DNA of 64,000 nucleotides. Source: CAVSRC01 sp963743015. GTDB taxonomy: Bacteria; Pseudomonadota; Alphaproteobacteria; Rhizobiales; Kaistiaceae. A program made the translations under genes and the position numbers. Shown piece by piece: positions 35,649 through 45,005 of this stretch. Within the stretch, counting starts at the first letter, position 1, and every line of letters begins with the position of its first letter. Under the pieces are notes generated by a model that searched no databases, had not been told where the DNA came from, and saw only the letters and a program-made list of their open reading frames with translations. The stretch spans positions 1 to 64,000 of the forward strand of contig CAVUOD010000008.1 in assembly GCA_963743015.1 (NCBI GenBank), given 5' to 3'.

Positions 35649-35950
35649 ATGATCAGTGCTCTTTCCGGATTGCCGGCGGTCGGTGCGACCACGATGTCAC
35701 CCGGCCGACGGCGACGCCGGCAGCGGCGGAAGGGGCGGATTTCGGCAAGGTGCTCGCCGATGTCGCCAACAACACGGTCGACGCCCTGAAGGCCGGCGAA
35801 TCGGCGGCCATCGGTGGCATCACCGGCAGCCGCTCGGTGCAGTAGGTGGTCGACGCCATGCTCAATGCCGAACAGGCGCTGCAAACCGCCATCTCGGTCC
35901 GCGACAAGCTGGTTTCCGCCTATCAGGAAATCAGCCACATGAACATCTGA
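35649..35950 (+). pseudogene. fliE: Hook-basal body complex protein FliE, frameshift plus in-frame TAG
   Basis: FliE links the MS ring to the rod. The start MISALSGLPAVGATTM is followed by a frame change near 35705; then ADFGKVLADVANNTVDALKA, GESAAIGGITGSRSVQ, a TAG at 35842, VVDAMLNAEQALQTAISVRD and KLVSAYQEISHMNI. The stop replaces the glutamate of the conserved QEVVDA motif. Length (about 100 residues) and position between flgC and flgG are normal. Confidence 0.88.
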
Positions 35951-35965
35951 GTGAGGAGTAAGCCA

Positions 35966-36755
35966 ATGCGCGCCTTGGCCATAGCGGCAACCGGCATGTC
36001 GGCCCAGCAGACCAATGTCGAGGTCATTGCCAACAACATCGCCAACATCAACACGACGGCGTTCAAACGCGCGCGGGCGGAATTCTCCGACCTCATCTAC
36101 CAGACCGACCGCGCCGAAGGCGTTCCCAACCGCGGCGGCGAGGACGTGGTGCCGGAAGGCGCCCAGATCGGCCTCGGCGTGCGCACGGTGGGCGTGCGCA
36201 ATCTGCACATCCAGGGGCCGCTGACGCAGACGTCGAATCCGCTCGACGTGGCCATCAACGGGCGCGGCTGGTTCCAGATCACCGGTCCCAGCGGCGAGAC
36301 GCTCTATACCCGCGCCGGCTCCTTCAACAAGAACGGAACCGGCCAGCTGGTCACCGGCGACGGCTATGTCGTCAATCCGGCGATCACGATCCCGGCCGAC
36401 ACGACCGAGGTCACCATCAACGAATTGGGCGAGGTCTACGCCAGCACGGCGAGCGCGTCGACGCCGCAGCTGCTCGGCCAGCTGTCGCTGGTCGACTTCG
36501 CCAATGACGCCGGCCTGCAGCCGCTCGGCAACAACCTCTATCGCGAGACCACGCGCATCGGGATCGCCGATCGATGGCGTCGCCGGCGATCCCGGCTTCG
36601 GCTCGATCCATCAGGGATATCTGGAGGAATCGAACGTCGATCCGGTGCGCGAGATCACCGAGCTGATATCGGCGCAGCGCGCCTACGAGATGAACTCCAA
36701 GGTCATCCAGGCAGCCGACGACATGCAGAAGCAGGTGTCCCAGGGCATCAGGTGA
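35966..36755 (+). pseudogene. flgG: Distal rod protein FlgG, one frameshift
   Basis: MRALAIAATGMSAQQTNVEV and NNIANINTTAFKRARAEFSD are the N-terminal rod motif of FlgG; SNPLDVAINGRGWFQITGPS follows. After a frame change near 36560 the frame continues PIDGVAGDPGFGSIHQGYLE and EITELISAQRAYEMNSKVIQ to the stop. Corrected length is about 262 residues, as expected. AGGAG stands 8 bases before the ATG. Confidence 0.92.
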
Positions 36756-36763
36756 CCGGAGAC

Positions 36764-37255
36764 ATGACCGGCATCGCATTCTCTCATCTCCTGCCGCGCA
36801 GCCTGCCGGGCTGATCGTCGCTCATCGGCTGCCTGGTCGGCGGTGCGGCCGTCGCGGCACCGCCCGAGACCAGCTGCCGGTGCCGGCGGTGACGATCTAT
36901 CCGGGCGACACGATCGCCGCCGACATGCTGACCATCGGCACGTTTCCGGCCGGGACCGCCGAAAACTATCCGGTCATCGCGGCGCGCAGCGAACTGGTCG
37001 GCAAGGTCGCGCGGCGCACGCTGCTGCCGGGAAAGCTGATCGCGCGCAACACGGTCGGCGAGCCGGACCTGGTGCAGAAGGGCAAGATCATTCCCATCCG
37101 CTACAGCCAGGGCCCGCTGGACGATCACCACCTCGGTGCTTGCCCTGCAGTCGGGCGCCCTCAACGACATGATCCAGGTGCGCAACATCGACAGCGGCAA
37201 GGTGGTCGTCGCCACCGTCGCGGCGGACGGCAGCGTGCGTGTCGACGCCCGATGA
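36764..37255 (+). pseudogene. flgA: P-ring assembly chaperone FlgA, frame-disrupted
   Basis: The hydrophobic N-terminus beginning MTGIAFSHLL is broken by a TGA and frame changes before 36880. The mature SAF-type part reads LPVPAVTIYPGDTIAADMLT, LVGKVARRTLLPGKLIARNT and, after another frame change near 37127, VLALQSGALNDMIQVRNIDS and GKVVVATVAADGSVRVDAR. FlgA escorts FlgI through the periplasm; flgI follows with a 4-base overlap. Confidence 0.85.
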
Positions 37256-38349
37256 AACGCCTCCTGCTCCTCGCCGCCGCCGCCATCCTCATCGCCTCGG
37301 GGGCGCAGGCGACGCGCATCAAGGACATCTCCACGATCCAGGCGGCGCGCGAGAACCAGCTGATCGGCTACGGCCTGGTGGTCGGCCTGCAGGGGACCGG
37401 CGATTCGATGCGCAACGCGCCGTTCACCCAGCACGCCCTGCAGTCGATGCTCGACCGCATCGGCATCAACGTGGTCAACAGCCAGATGCGCGTGCGCAAC
37501 GTCGCCGGCGTCATGGTCACCGCCAGCCTGCCGCCTTACGCCTCGTCGGGCACGCGCATCGACATCGATGTCTCGTCGATCGGCGATGCGGTGTCGCTGA
37601 AGGGCGGCACGCTGCTGATGACGCCGCTGTCGGGCGCCGACGGCGAGGTCTATGCCGTCGCCCAGGGGCCGATCTCCGGCTCGGGCTTCGTTGCTGCCGG
37701 CTACGCGGCGAGCGTGACCGAGGGCGTGGCGACCGGCGGACGCATCCCCAATGGCGGCGTGGTCGAGCGGTCGATCCCCGGCTCGTTCGAGGCTTCGCGC
37801 CAGATCGTGGTCGAGCTGTTCAATGCCGACTTCGCCACGGCGACGCAGGTCGCCGACGTGATCAACGCCTATGCCAAGAGCCGCTTCGGCCACCCGGTGG
37901 CGCAGGAGCGCGACATGCGCTCGATCGTGCTCACCCGGCCCAAGGAGATCAGCGCGACGCGCTTCATGGCGGAGGTGGGCGAGCTGCTGGTCTCGCCCGA
38001 CGCGCCGGCGCGGGTGGTCATCAACGAGCGCACCGGAACCGTGGTCATCGGCCAGGACGTGCAGATCTCGACCGTGGCGGTGACCCACGGCACGCTGACG
38101 GTGCGCGTGTCCGAGACGCCCTTTGCCTCGCAGCCGCCGGCTTTCTCGAAAGGCAGCACCACGGTGCTGCCGCGCACCAGCGTGACCACCAATGAACCGA
38201 ACGCGCATATCGCGGTGGTCGGCGGCGCCAGCCTGGAGCAGCTGGTTGCCGGTCTGAACCGGATCGGCATGAAGCCGACGGACGTCATCGCCATCCTCCA
38301 GGCGATCAAGACGGCCGGTGCATTGCAGGCGGAGCTGGTGGTGCAATGA
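37252..38349 (+). CDS. flgI: Flagellar P-ring protein FlgI
   Basis: This 365-residue periplasmic protein has a signal peptide (residues 1-20, ending SGAQA). Family segments are RIKDISTIQAARENQLIGYG, LVVGLQGTGDSMRNAPFTQ, VNSQMRVRNVAGVMVTASLP, and the C-terminal LNRIGMKPTDVIAILQAIKT, AGALQAELVVQ. It polymerises in the peptidoglycan layer around the rod. It is the only fully intact gene between flgB and flaA. Confidence 0.95.
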   Translation: MKRLLLLAAAAILIASGAQATRIKDISTIQAARENQLIGYGLVVGLQGTGDSMRNAPFTQHALQSMLDRIGINVVNSQMRVRNVAGVMVTASLPPYASSGTRIDIDVSSIGDAVSLKGGTLLMTPLSGADGEVYAVAQGPISGSGFVAAGYAASVTEGVATGGRIPNGGVVERSIPGSFEASRQIVVELFNADFATATQVADVINAYAKSRFGHPVAQERDMRSIVLTRPKEISATRFMAEVGELLVSPDAPARVVINERTGTVVIGQDVQISTVAVTHGTLTVRVSETPFASQPPAFSKGSTTVLPRTSVTTNEPNAHIAVVGGASLEQLVAGLNRIGMKPTDVIAILQAIKTAGALQAELVVQ

Positions 38350-38860
38350 ACAGGATCCGCGGCAGTGCTGGCTGACGCTGTCGGCGCTGACGGTATTCGC
38401 CGGGTCCGGCCGGCGCTGGCCGCAGAACCGGCCAAGGCCGATCAGGCGCAGCCGGCCGCGGCCGACGGCCCAGCCGCCAATGCCGACGCCTATTGCCGGA
38501 ACATCGCCAACAAGGCGGCCGATGCGCGCTATGCCCGCCAGGCCGAATCGCTGGCCGCGATGACCAAGGCGCTCGACGACCGCATCGCGGCGCTCGAGGC
38601 CAAGCGGGCGGATTACGAGAAATGGGTCAGCCGGCGCGAGGATTTCCTCAAGCGCGCCGACGAGAGCGTCGTGGCCATCTATTCGCAGATGCGCCCCGAC
38701 GCCGCCGCGCAGCAGATCGCCGTCATGGAGCAGGAGGCGGCGGCCGCCATCCTGTCGAAGCTCCAGCCGCGTATCGCCAGCGCGATCCTCAACGAAATGG
38801 ATGCCGATCACCGCCGCCCGACTGACCAATGTCATGGCCGGGATGCCCGGCGCCGGCTGA
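38346..38860 (+). pseudogene. motE: MotC chaperone MotE, frame-disrupted
   Basis: MotE is a rhizobial periplasmic chaperone that protects MotC. The gene starts at ATG 38346 overlapping the flgI stop, is interrupted at once (the N-terminal signal region changes frame before 38400), then reads DAYCRNIANKAADARYARQA, KALDDRIAALEAKRADYEKW and MEQEAAAAILSKLQPRIASA, and after a change near 38812 ends AARLTNVMAGMPGAG. This MgtE-N-like helical region is the MotE signature. Length is about 170 residues. Confidence 0.85.
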
Positions 38861-38881
38861 CGCCGGGAAAGCAGGAAACTC

Positions 38882-39558
38882 GTGAACCGCATCCTGCCAG
38901 TGCTGGTCGATCCCGGCTGTTCATGGCCGGCTGCCAGACCGAACAGACCGCGACCACCGGCGGCAATCCGCCGCTGTCGGTCGTCGGCCAGGGCCTCAGC
39001 GTGAAGCGTGCGCCCCTGCCGCAGGCCTTCGCCGAGCCCAATATCCATGCGCCGCACTCGCTGTGGAGCCAGAAGAACCAGGGCCTGTTCCAGGACATGC
39101 GCGCCCACAAGGTCGGCGACATCGTCACGGTGTCCATCGACATCAACGACAAGGCGCAATTCGACAATACCAGCGGCCGGTCGAAAGAGGCCAATGCCAA
39201 GGGCTCGTTCGGCTTCGATCTCGGCTGGGGCGGTTTCGGCATGGCCGACCGGTCGGGCAGCGCCTCGGCCGATCTCAACGCCAGCGGCTCGGCGGACGCC
39301 AAGGGCTCCGGCACGATCGACCGCTCGGAGAAGCTGCACCTGTCGATCGCAGCGGTGGTCACCGAGGTCCTGCCGGAGGGCAACCTGCTGATCAGCGGAT
39401 CGCAGGAGGTGCGCGTCAATCGCGAGGTGCGCGTGCTGACCATCGCCGGCATCGTCCGTCCCTACGACATCGCCGACAACAACCTGATCGCCTACGACAA
39501 GATCGCCGAGGCCCGCATTTCCTATGGCGGCCGCGGCAAACTCAGCGCGATGCAATAG
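38882..39558 (+). pseudogene. flgH: Flagellar L-ring lipoprotein FlgH, frameshift in signal peptide
   Basis: GTG 38882 begins NRILPVLV; a frame change near 38910 leads into LFMAGCQTEQTATTGG, in which FMAGC is the lipobox. The mature protein reads HSLWSQKNQGLFQDMRAHKV, GDIVTVSIDINDKAQFDNTS and the conserved end GIVRPYDIADNNLIAYDKIA, EARISYGGRGKLSAMQ. It forms the outer-membrane L ring. Only the signal-peptide part is disturbed. Confidence 0.92.
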
Positions 39559-40183
39559 ATGGCCGGCCTGTTCGGAAAGAAGAAGAAGCAGGATCAGGCG
39601 GAACCGGCCGAGCCCGAAGACGACGATGTCGACGATTCCGATCTGGCCGATGTCAAGGAAGACTCCTCGGTCGAGCTGAAGAAGGCGGAACTTGCCGCCA
39701 AAAGGGTCGAAAATGTCCGGCTGGCTGGGTATTGCCATCAGTGCGCTGGCGATCACCATGGTTGCGGCGGGCGGCGGCGTCCTTTTCGGGCTCAAGACCG
39801 CCGCGACGATCGAAACCGCCATTGCCAAGCGCGACGCTGCCGCCAAACCGGCGGCGGGCAAGCACGTCATCGCCATGAAGTACAGCGGCGACACGGTGGT
39901 CAAACCGCTCGATGCGGTGGTGACCAACCTCGCCTCGCCGGCGGACACCTGGGTCCGCCTGGAGGCGTCGATGGTGTTCAAGAACGGTGCGCTGCAGAAT
40001 CCGGAAGTCACCGGCGCCGAACTCCGCCAGGACATGCTGGCCTATCTGCGCACGGTCAACATCGCCCAGCTCGAGGGGCCGAGCGCGCTGCAGCATCTGC
40101 TCGAGGACCTCGACGAGCGCGCGGCGGTGCGCACGAACGGGCGCGTCAGCGAGTTGGTGATCCAGACACTGGTCATCCAATAG
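39559..40183 (+). pseudogene. fliL: Flagellar basal-body-associated protein FliL, one frameshift
   Basis: The start at 39559 directly follows the flgH stop. An acidic and lysine-rich cytoplasmic N-terminus (MAGLFGKKKKQDQ and following) changes frame near 39710 and continues as the membrane helix MSGWLGIAISALAITMVAAG and the periplasmic FliL domain (YSGDTVVKPLDAVVTNLASP, GAELRQDMLAYLRTVNIAQL, GRVSELVIQTLVIQ). FliL supports stator function. An alternative is that only the part from 39692 is FliL. Confidence 0.82.
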
Positions 40184-40193
40184 GGGCCGCCTG

Positions 40194-41053
40194 ATGGGGA
40201 TCTTGGCGATCGCGTCACGTCTTGCCGCCGCGGCTCGGGCGAACGCTGCTGTTGGCCGCCCCGGTGCTGCTGCGTGGCGGCCGCGCGCGCATGCCCAGGC
40301 CGCGGCCCAGACATCCCTGCTCGACACGCTCATTCCGGCCGAACGGCGCCAGCGTCTCGGGGCGCATCGTTCAGCTTGTCATCGTGCTGACGGTGCTGTC
40401 GGTGGCGCCCGGCCTGCTGATCATGGTGACCAGCTTCACCCGCTTCGTCATCGCGCTGTCGTTCCTGCGCTCCGGCCTCGGCATGCAGAGCACGCCGGCC
40501 AACCTGGTGCTGATCAGCCTGTCCCTGTTCATGACGTTCTACGTCATGGCGCCGACATTCGACCGCGCCTGGCAGGACGGCGTGCGCCCGCTGCTCGACA
40601 ACAAGATCAGCGAGCAGGAGGCCTATACCAAGATCAGCGACCCGTTCCGCACCTTCATGGCCGGGCAGGTGCGTATCAAGGATTTGAAATTATTCGAGGA
40701 TCTCGATGCGACCCGTATCCACGGGGCGGCCAATGCGGCGCCGGGATCGTCGCGCCGATGCCGCCGCCGCCGCGGCTGCTGCTGCCGAAGAGGCCCTTCC
40801 GCCCGACAAGGTCGACATCAGGGTTCTGATCCCGGCCTTCATGGTGTCGGAGCTCCGCCGCGCCTTCGAAATCGGCTTTCTCATCGTGCTGCCGTTCCTG
40901 ATCATCGACATCGTCGTCGGCACGCTGGTGATGTCCATGGGCATGATGATGATGCCGCCGGTGGTGCTGGCGCTGCCCTTCAAGATACTGTTCTTCATCC
41001 TGATCGACGGCTGGCACCTGCTCGTCGGCGGGCTCGTCCAGTCGTATTTCTGA
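40194..41053 (+). pseudogene. fliP: Flagellar export gate protein FliP, several frameshifts
   Basis: The hydrophobic leader near 40194 is out of frame with the core that begins near 40340: SVSGRIVQLVIVLTVLSVAP, GLLIMVTSFTRFVIALSFLR, GMQSTPANLVLISLSLFMTF. After a change near 40700 the last part reads PPDKVDIRVLIPAFMVSELR, RAFEIGFLIVLPFLIIDIVV and GMMMMPPVVLALPFKILFFI to GGLVQSYF. These are diagnostic FliP segments. FliP is the core of the export channel. Confidence 0.9.
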
Positions 41054-41180
41054 CCAGGGCTTTGGAAACCAAGCGGTAAGATTCGCCTGCCAATATTGGC
41101 GCCATGGCGAGTTGGGGCTGGGGCTTGCGTGGCGACACGCGCCTAATCCTTGAGAACCCAAAGGCATGATGCCGCCCCGC

Positions 41181-41204
41181 CATACCGGTGCGAAGTCCGG
41201 TATG
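41181..41204 (+). promoter_or_regulatory. Perfect 8-bp hairpin in the flagellin leader
   Basis: CATACCGG (41181-41188) and CCGGTATG (41197-41204) flank an 8-base loop, 32 bases before the flaA ATG. It lies in the presumed 5' untranslated leader and has no T run, so it is not a terminator. Flagellin leaders are FlbT targets in Caulobacter; this is a candidate FlbT or stability element. AAAAGGG precedes the ATG by 6 bases. Confidence 0.5.
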
Positions 41205-41236
41205 TCACCGACAACGGCACATGAAAAGGGTTCGCC

Positions 41237-42532
41237 ATGTCCTCATTGTTGACTAACACTTCCGCCATGGTCGCTCTGCAGACGCTGCGGAGCATCAACA
41301 CCAACCTCGAACAGACCAACAACCGCGTTTCCACCGGCCTGCGCGTCAACACCGCCGCCGACAACGCCGCCTACTGGTCGATCGCCACCACCATCAAGTC
41401 GGACAACGGCGCGCTCGGCGCGGTCACCGACTCGCTCAGCCTCGGCGCGTCGACGCTGTCGACGACCTATACCGGCCTCAACACCGCCGTCACCTCGCTC
41501 AACGACCTCAAGAACCAGCTGACCACGGCCACCGGCGAGAACGTCGACAAGGCCAAGATCCAGCAGACGATCGAATCGATCCAGGCGCAGCTCAAGTCGG
41601 TTGCCGACGGCGCCTCGTTCTCCGGCCAGAACTGGCTGAGCACCGGCGCGACAGCACCGATTTCAGCAAGACCATCGTGTCGTCGCTGTCGCGCGATTCG
41701 AACAACCAGCTGTCGATCGGCAAGATCGACGTCGACATCTCCAACATCCGCCTCTACGGCGACGGCGCGACACAGTTCGGCATCCTCGACAAGACCATCG
41801 CCATCAACGGCTATGCGGCGACAGCGGCCCGACGGCGACGGTCGAGACGGCCGCGGTCGATTTCGCCACTGCCGACGACGTGGTCTCGTTCAACGTGACC
41901 GAACGGCAGCGGCTCGGCCAAGCTGGTCAACATCGACCAGACGACGCTCACCAATGCCGGCCTCAGCGACACCAAGATCCGCAGCAACGGCGACCTCGCC
42001 GCAGTGCTCAACCAGGCGCTGAGCGATGCCGGCGTTACCGGCATCACCGCCTCCGTCGACAGCGTCCGATCACGTGATCTTCACGTCGCTAGACGGCTTC
42101 ACCATCGGCGGCGCGTCCGACTGCCGGCACCGACGCCATCGACCTCGAACGCCCTCGGCCTGGTGGCGACGGCGCTGACGACCACGGCCGCGACCAGCGA
42201 CCGTGACGCGACCAGCGTCGCCGACATCGACATCACCAGCGCCGACGAGCGACCAGATCCAGGACTATCTGAAGGTCGTCGACACGGCCCTGTCGCAGGT
42301 GACCGATGCGGCGTCGTCGATCGGCGCCTATCAGAACCGCGTCACCTCGCAGCAGAACTTCGTCAAGGCCCTGCAGGACGCCAACACGACCGCCGTCGGC
42401 GCCCTGGTCGATGCCAACATGGAAGAGGAATCGACCAAGCTGAAGGCGTTGCAGACCCAGCAGCAACTGGCCGTCCAGTCGCTGTCGATCGCCAACGCCA
42501 GCACGCAGAACATCCTGACGCTGTTCCGCTAG
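41237..42532 (+). pseudogene. flaA: Flagellin, several frameshifts
   Basis: The N-terminal D0/D1 helices are intact (SLLTNTSAMVALQTLRSINT, NRVSTGLRVNTAADNAAYWS, QQTIESIQAQLKSVADGASF) and so are the C-terminal ones (DQIQDYLKVVDTALSQVTDA, ASSIGAYQNRVTSQQNFVKA, QQLAVQSLSIANASTQNILT). The variable centre changes frame about six times between 41650 and 42250. Corrected length is near 430 residues. Only one flagellin gene is in the window. It is preceded by a hairpin leader and followed by two hairpins, so it is probably its own transcription unit. Confidence 0.9.
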
Positions 42533-42540
42533 TAGCGATA

Positions 42541-42564
42541 CGGAACCCAAGCGTAGCGGTTCCG
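42541..42564 (+). terminator. Hairpin directly after flagellin
   Basis: CGGAACC and GGTTCCG form a 7-bp stem with a 10-base loop starting 9 bases after the flaA stop. It is followed by TTGTGT and may stabilise the mRNA 3' end or assist the stronger hairpin just downstream. Confidence 0.5.
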
Positions 42565-42572
42565 TTGTGTCA

Positions 42573-42609
42573 GGGGCCGCGTCCTTCGGGGCGCGGCCCC
42601 TTCGCTTTT
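42573..42609 (+). terminator. Rho-independent terminator of flaA
   Basis: GGGGCCGC (42573-42580) pairs with GCGGCCCC (42593-42600), with further pairing possible at the stem base of the loop, and is followed by TTCGCTTTT. A strong GC stem plus T-rich tail between flaA and fliF supports a terminator that isolates flagellin expression. Confidence 0.7.
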
Positions 42610-42747
42610 CTCCGCGCAACCTTCACGCAAGGTTGACCTTCGAGATTGGCCGGGAGCCGGTGCCGTCGCTTCCGCCGCTGGGCCCACGCGCCGGCGGCGC
42701 GGCACGACCGGTGGACCAGGGCGCGGAGAGAAGGAGCGCGGCTACCG

Positions 42748-44382
42748 ATGGCGCGGGACACCGTTGAACGCTTGTGGATCAGCATCGTCGGCCTCGGCGC
42801 CCGCCGGCTTATCGCCCTGGCCTTCATCGGCGTGGCGGTCATGGTCGTGCTCGGCGTCGGCACCTACTATCTCAGCCGCCCACAGCAGGAAGTCCTCTAT
42901 ACCGGGCTGACGCGCGACGACGTGGCGCGCATCGGCAGCGCCCTCAAGGACGCCGGCATCGATTTCGACGTGAACGCCGACGGGCAGACGGTCACGGTGA
43001 ACTATGGCGACACGGCGCGGGCGCGCATGCTGCTGGCCGAGAAGGGCCTGCCGGAAAGCGCCAATTCCGGCTACGACCTGTTCGACAAGGTGGGATCGTT
43101 CGGCCTGACCTCGTTCATGCAGAACGTCACCAAGACGCGGGCGCTGGAAGGCGAACTGGCGCGCACGATCCAGGGCATGGACGGCATCAGGTCGGCGCGG
43201 GTCCATCTGGTGCTGCCCGACTCGAGCTCGCTGCGCAGCCAGCAGCAGGCGGCTTCGGCATCGGTGGTCATCCGCACCGACATGCCGACGGACACGGGCC
43301 CGGCGCAGGCGATCCGCCACCTGGTGGCTGCCGCGGTGCCGGGGCTGAAGGTGGACAACGTCACCGTCCTCAATACCGAAGGCCAGCTGCTCGCCTCTGG
43401 CGACGACATCGAGAGCGCCTCGGCGGGCAAGATGGCGATCGTCGAGCAGACGGTGAACCGCGAGATCGAGGACAAGGTGCGGCGGACGCTGACCCCCTAT
43501 CTCGGCCTCGGCAACTTCCAGGTGAGCGTCGTCGGCGCGGCTGAACCTCGACCGCTCGACCACCAACGAGGTGGTCTACGATCCGTCCTCGCGGGTGGAA
43601 CGCTCGGTGCGCATGGTGCGCGAGAACGCGCTGGCGCAGAACTCGTCGAGCGACGCGGCGGCCAGCGTGCAGCAGAACCTGCCCGACCAGGCCAACAACA
43701 GGCGGCAACAACGGCAAGAACTCGAACGAGACCAACGACCGGCGCGAAGAGACGACCAACTACGAAGTCTCCTCGCGCACGATCGAGACCGCGCATGACG
43801 GCTACAAGATCGAGCGCCTGTCGGTCGCCGTGCTGGTCAACAAGAACCGGCTCGATGAGGTCGCCAAGGAAGGCCCGGATGCTCTGCCGGTCGAACACCA
43901 GATGATGGACATCGAGCAGCTGGTTTCGGCAGCCTCCGGCTTCACCAAGGACCGCGGCGACCAGCTCAAGGTGGCGTCGGTCGACTTCGTCAACGACCTC
44001 GGCGAGGCGGCGCCGGCGCCGGGGCTGATGAGCGTGCTCATGGCGCAGGCGGGAAGCCTGATCAATTCGCTGGCGCTGGTCGTGGTGGCCGTGGTGGTCA
44101 TCCTGTTCGGCTTCAAGCCGGCGATCCGGATGATCGTCTCGCAGGCGCCGAAGGCGGTCGCCGCGGCGCCAGGGGTTGCGGCCGTCGAGGCGACAAGCGC
44201 GCCGGCGCTCGGCGCGCCGGCGTCATCGAGTGGACGGCGAGGACAGCGTCAACCTGATCGAGGATGTCACCAAGCGGATGAATCGCTCGCCGCAGAAGCG
44301 GCTCGAGCAGATCGTCGAGTATGACGAGGCGCAGGCGGCGGCCATCCTGCGGCAATGGCTGCACCAGGACGAGGCGGCATGA
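42748..44382 (+). pseudogene. fliF: Flagellar MS-ring protein FliF, several frameshifts
   Basis: The first half is intact: membrane helix LIALAFIGVAVMVVLGVGTY, ring domain with VLYTGLTRDDVARIGSALKD and LAEKGLPESANSGYDLFDKV, then ARVHLVLPDSSSLRSQQQAA. Frame changes near 43545, about 43700-43740 and 44225 follow. Later pieces are PSSRVERSVRMVRENALAQN, TNYEVSSRTIETAHDGYKIE, the second membrane helix SLALVVVAVVVILFGFKPAI and the FliG-binding tail RLEQIVEYDEAQAAAILRQW. Start ATG 42748 has AAGGAG 14 bases upstream. The stop overlaps fliH by 4 bases. Confidence 0.92.
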
Positions 44383-45005
44383 CAGTGACGACGGCCGCGC
44401 TCCGTCTGCCGCGTTTCGTCAGCGGCACCGTTCCGGAGATCGCCAGCGCCGGGTTTCGCCCGTTCAACGAGAAACCGGCGCCGACGCCAGCGGAAGACCG
44501 GCTGGCGGAGCAGGACGCGGCGGTGGCGCAAGCGCTGGCAGCGGCACGCGACGAGTTCGACGCCACCCGCGCCGCCGATCTTGCCGCGTTCGAGCGCCGC
44601 CTCGCCGAACGGGAAGCGGAGATCCTTGCCACGGTCGGCGATGCGCTGGCCGGCCAGGTGCGCGAGGGACTTGCGGCGATCGAGGAACGCGTCGGTCATC
44701 AGGTCGGCGCCACGCTGCTGCGCTTCCTCGACCATGCGGTGCGCGAGCGCGCCGTGGGCGAGCTGACCGAGGCCGTGTCCGCCCTGCTTGCCGGCGGCAC
44801 CGCCGCGCGGGTGAGGATTGCCGGACCGGCGGCGCTGAGCGAACGGGTGGAAGCCGCCATCGCACCGACAGGGGTGCCGGTCGAGCGCGTCGAAAGCGAT
44901 GCGGTGGACGTCTTGGTGACCATCGACGAGACCATCGTCGAAACCAACATTACGGCGTGGATGGACCGGCTGATGGCGCAGGTGGGGGCGGCGGACAATG
45001 GCTGA
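44379..45005 (+). CDS. fliH: FliH-like flagellar assembly protein
   Basis: This 208-residue protein has an N-terminal tail, a long helix of charged, Ala/Glu-rich sequence (about 35-100; RLAEQDAAVAQALAAARDEF, LAAFERRLAEREAEILATVG) and a compact C-terminal domain (about 105-205; LLRFLDHAVRERAVGELTEA, VDVLVTIDETIVETNITAWM). This layout matches FliH, which holds and inhibits the ATPase FliI and anchors it to FliN. In rhizobia the protein is often left as hypothetical. It is coupled to fliF (ATGA) and overlaps motB by 8 bases. Confidence 0.7.
   Translation: MTVTTAALRLPRFVSGTVPEIASAGFRPFNEKPAPTPAEDRLAEQDAAVAQALAAARDEFDATRAADLAAFERRLAEREAEILATVGDALAGQVREGLAAIEERVGHQVGATLLRFLDHAVRERAVGELTEAVSALLAGGTAARVRIAGPAALSERVEAAIAPTGVPVERVESDAVDVLVTIDETIVETNITAWMDRLMAQVGAADNG

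Noticed and set aside
36784..40035. 1083-codon minus-strand frame
   Set aside because: It is the antisense of flgA, flgI, motE, flgH and fliL; long antisense frames are common in GC-rich DNA, and its translation is low-complexity Arg/Gly/Asp without domains.
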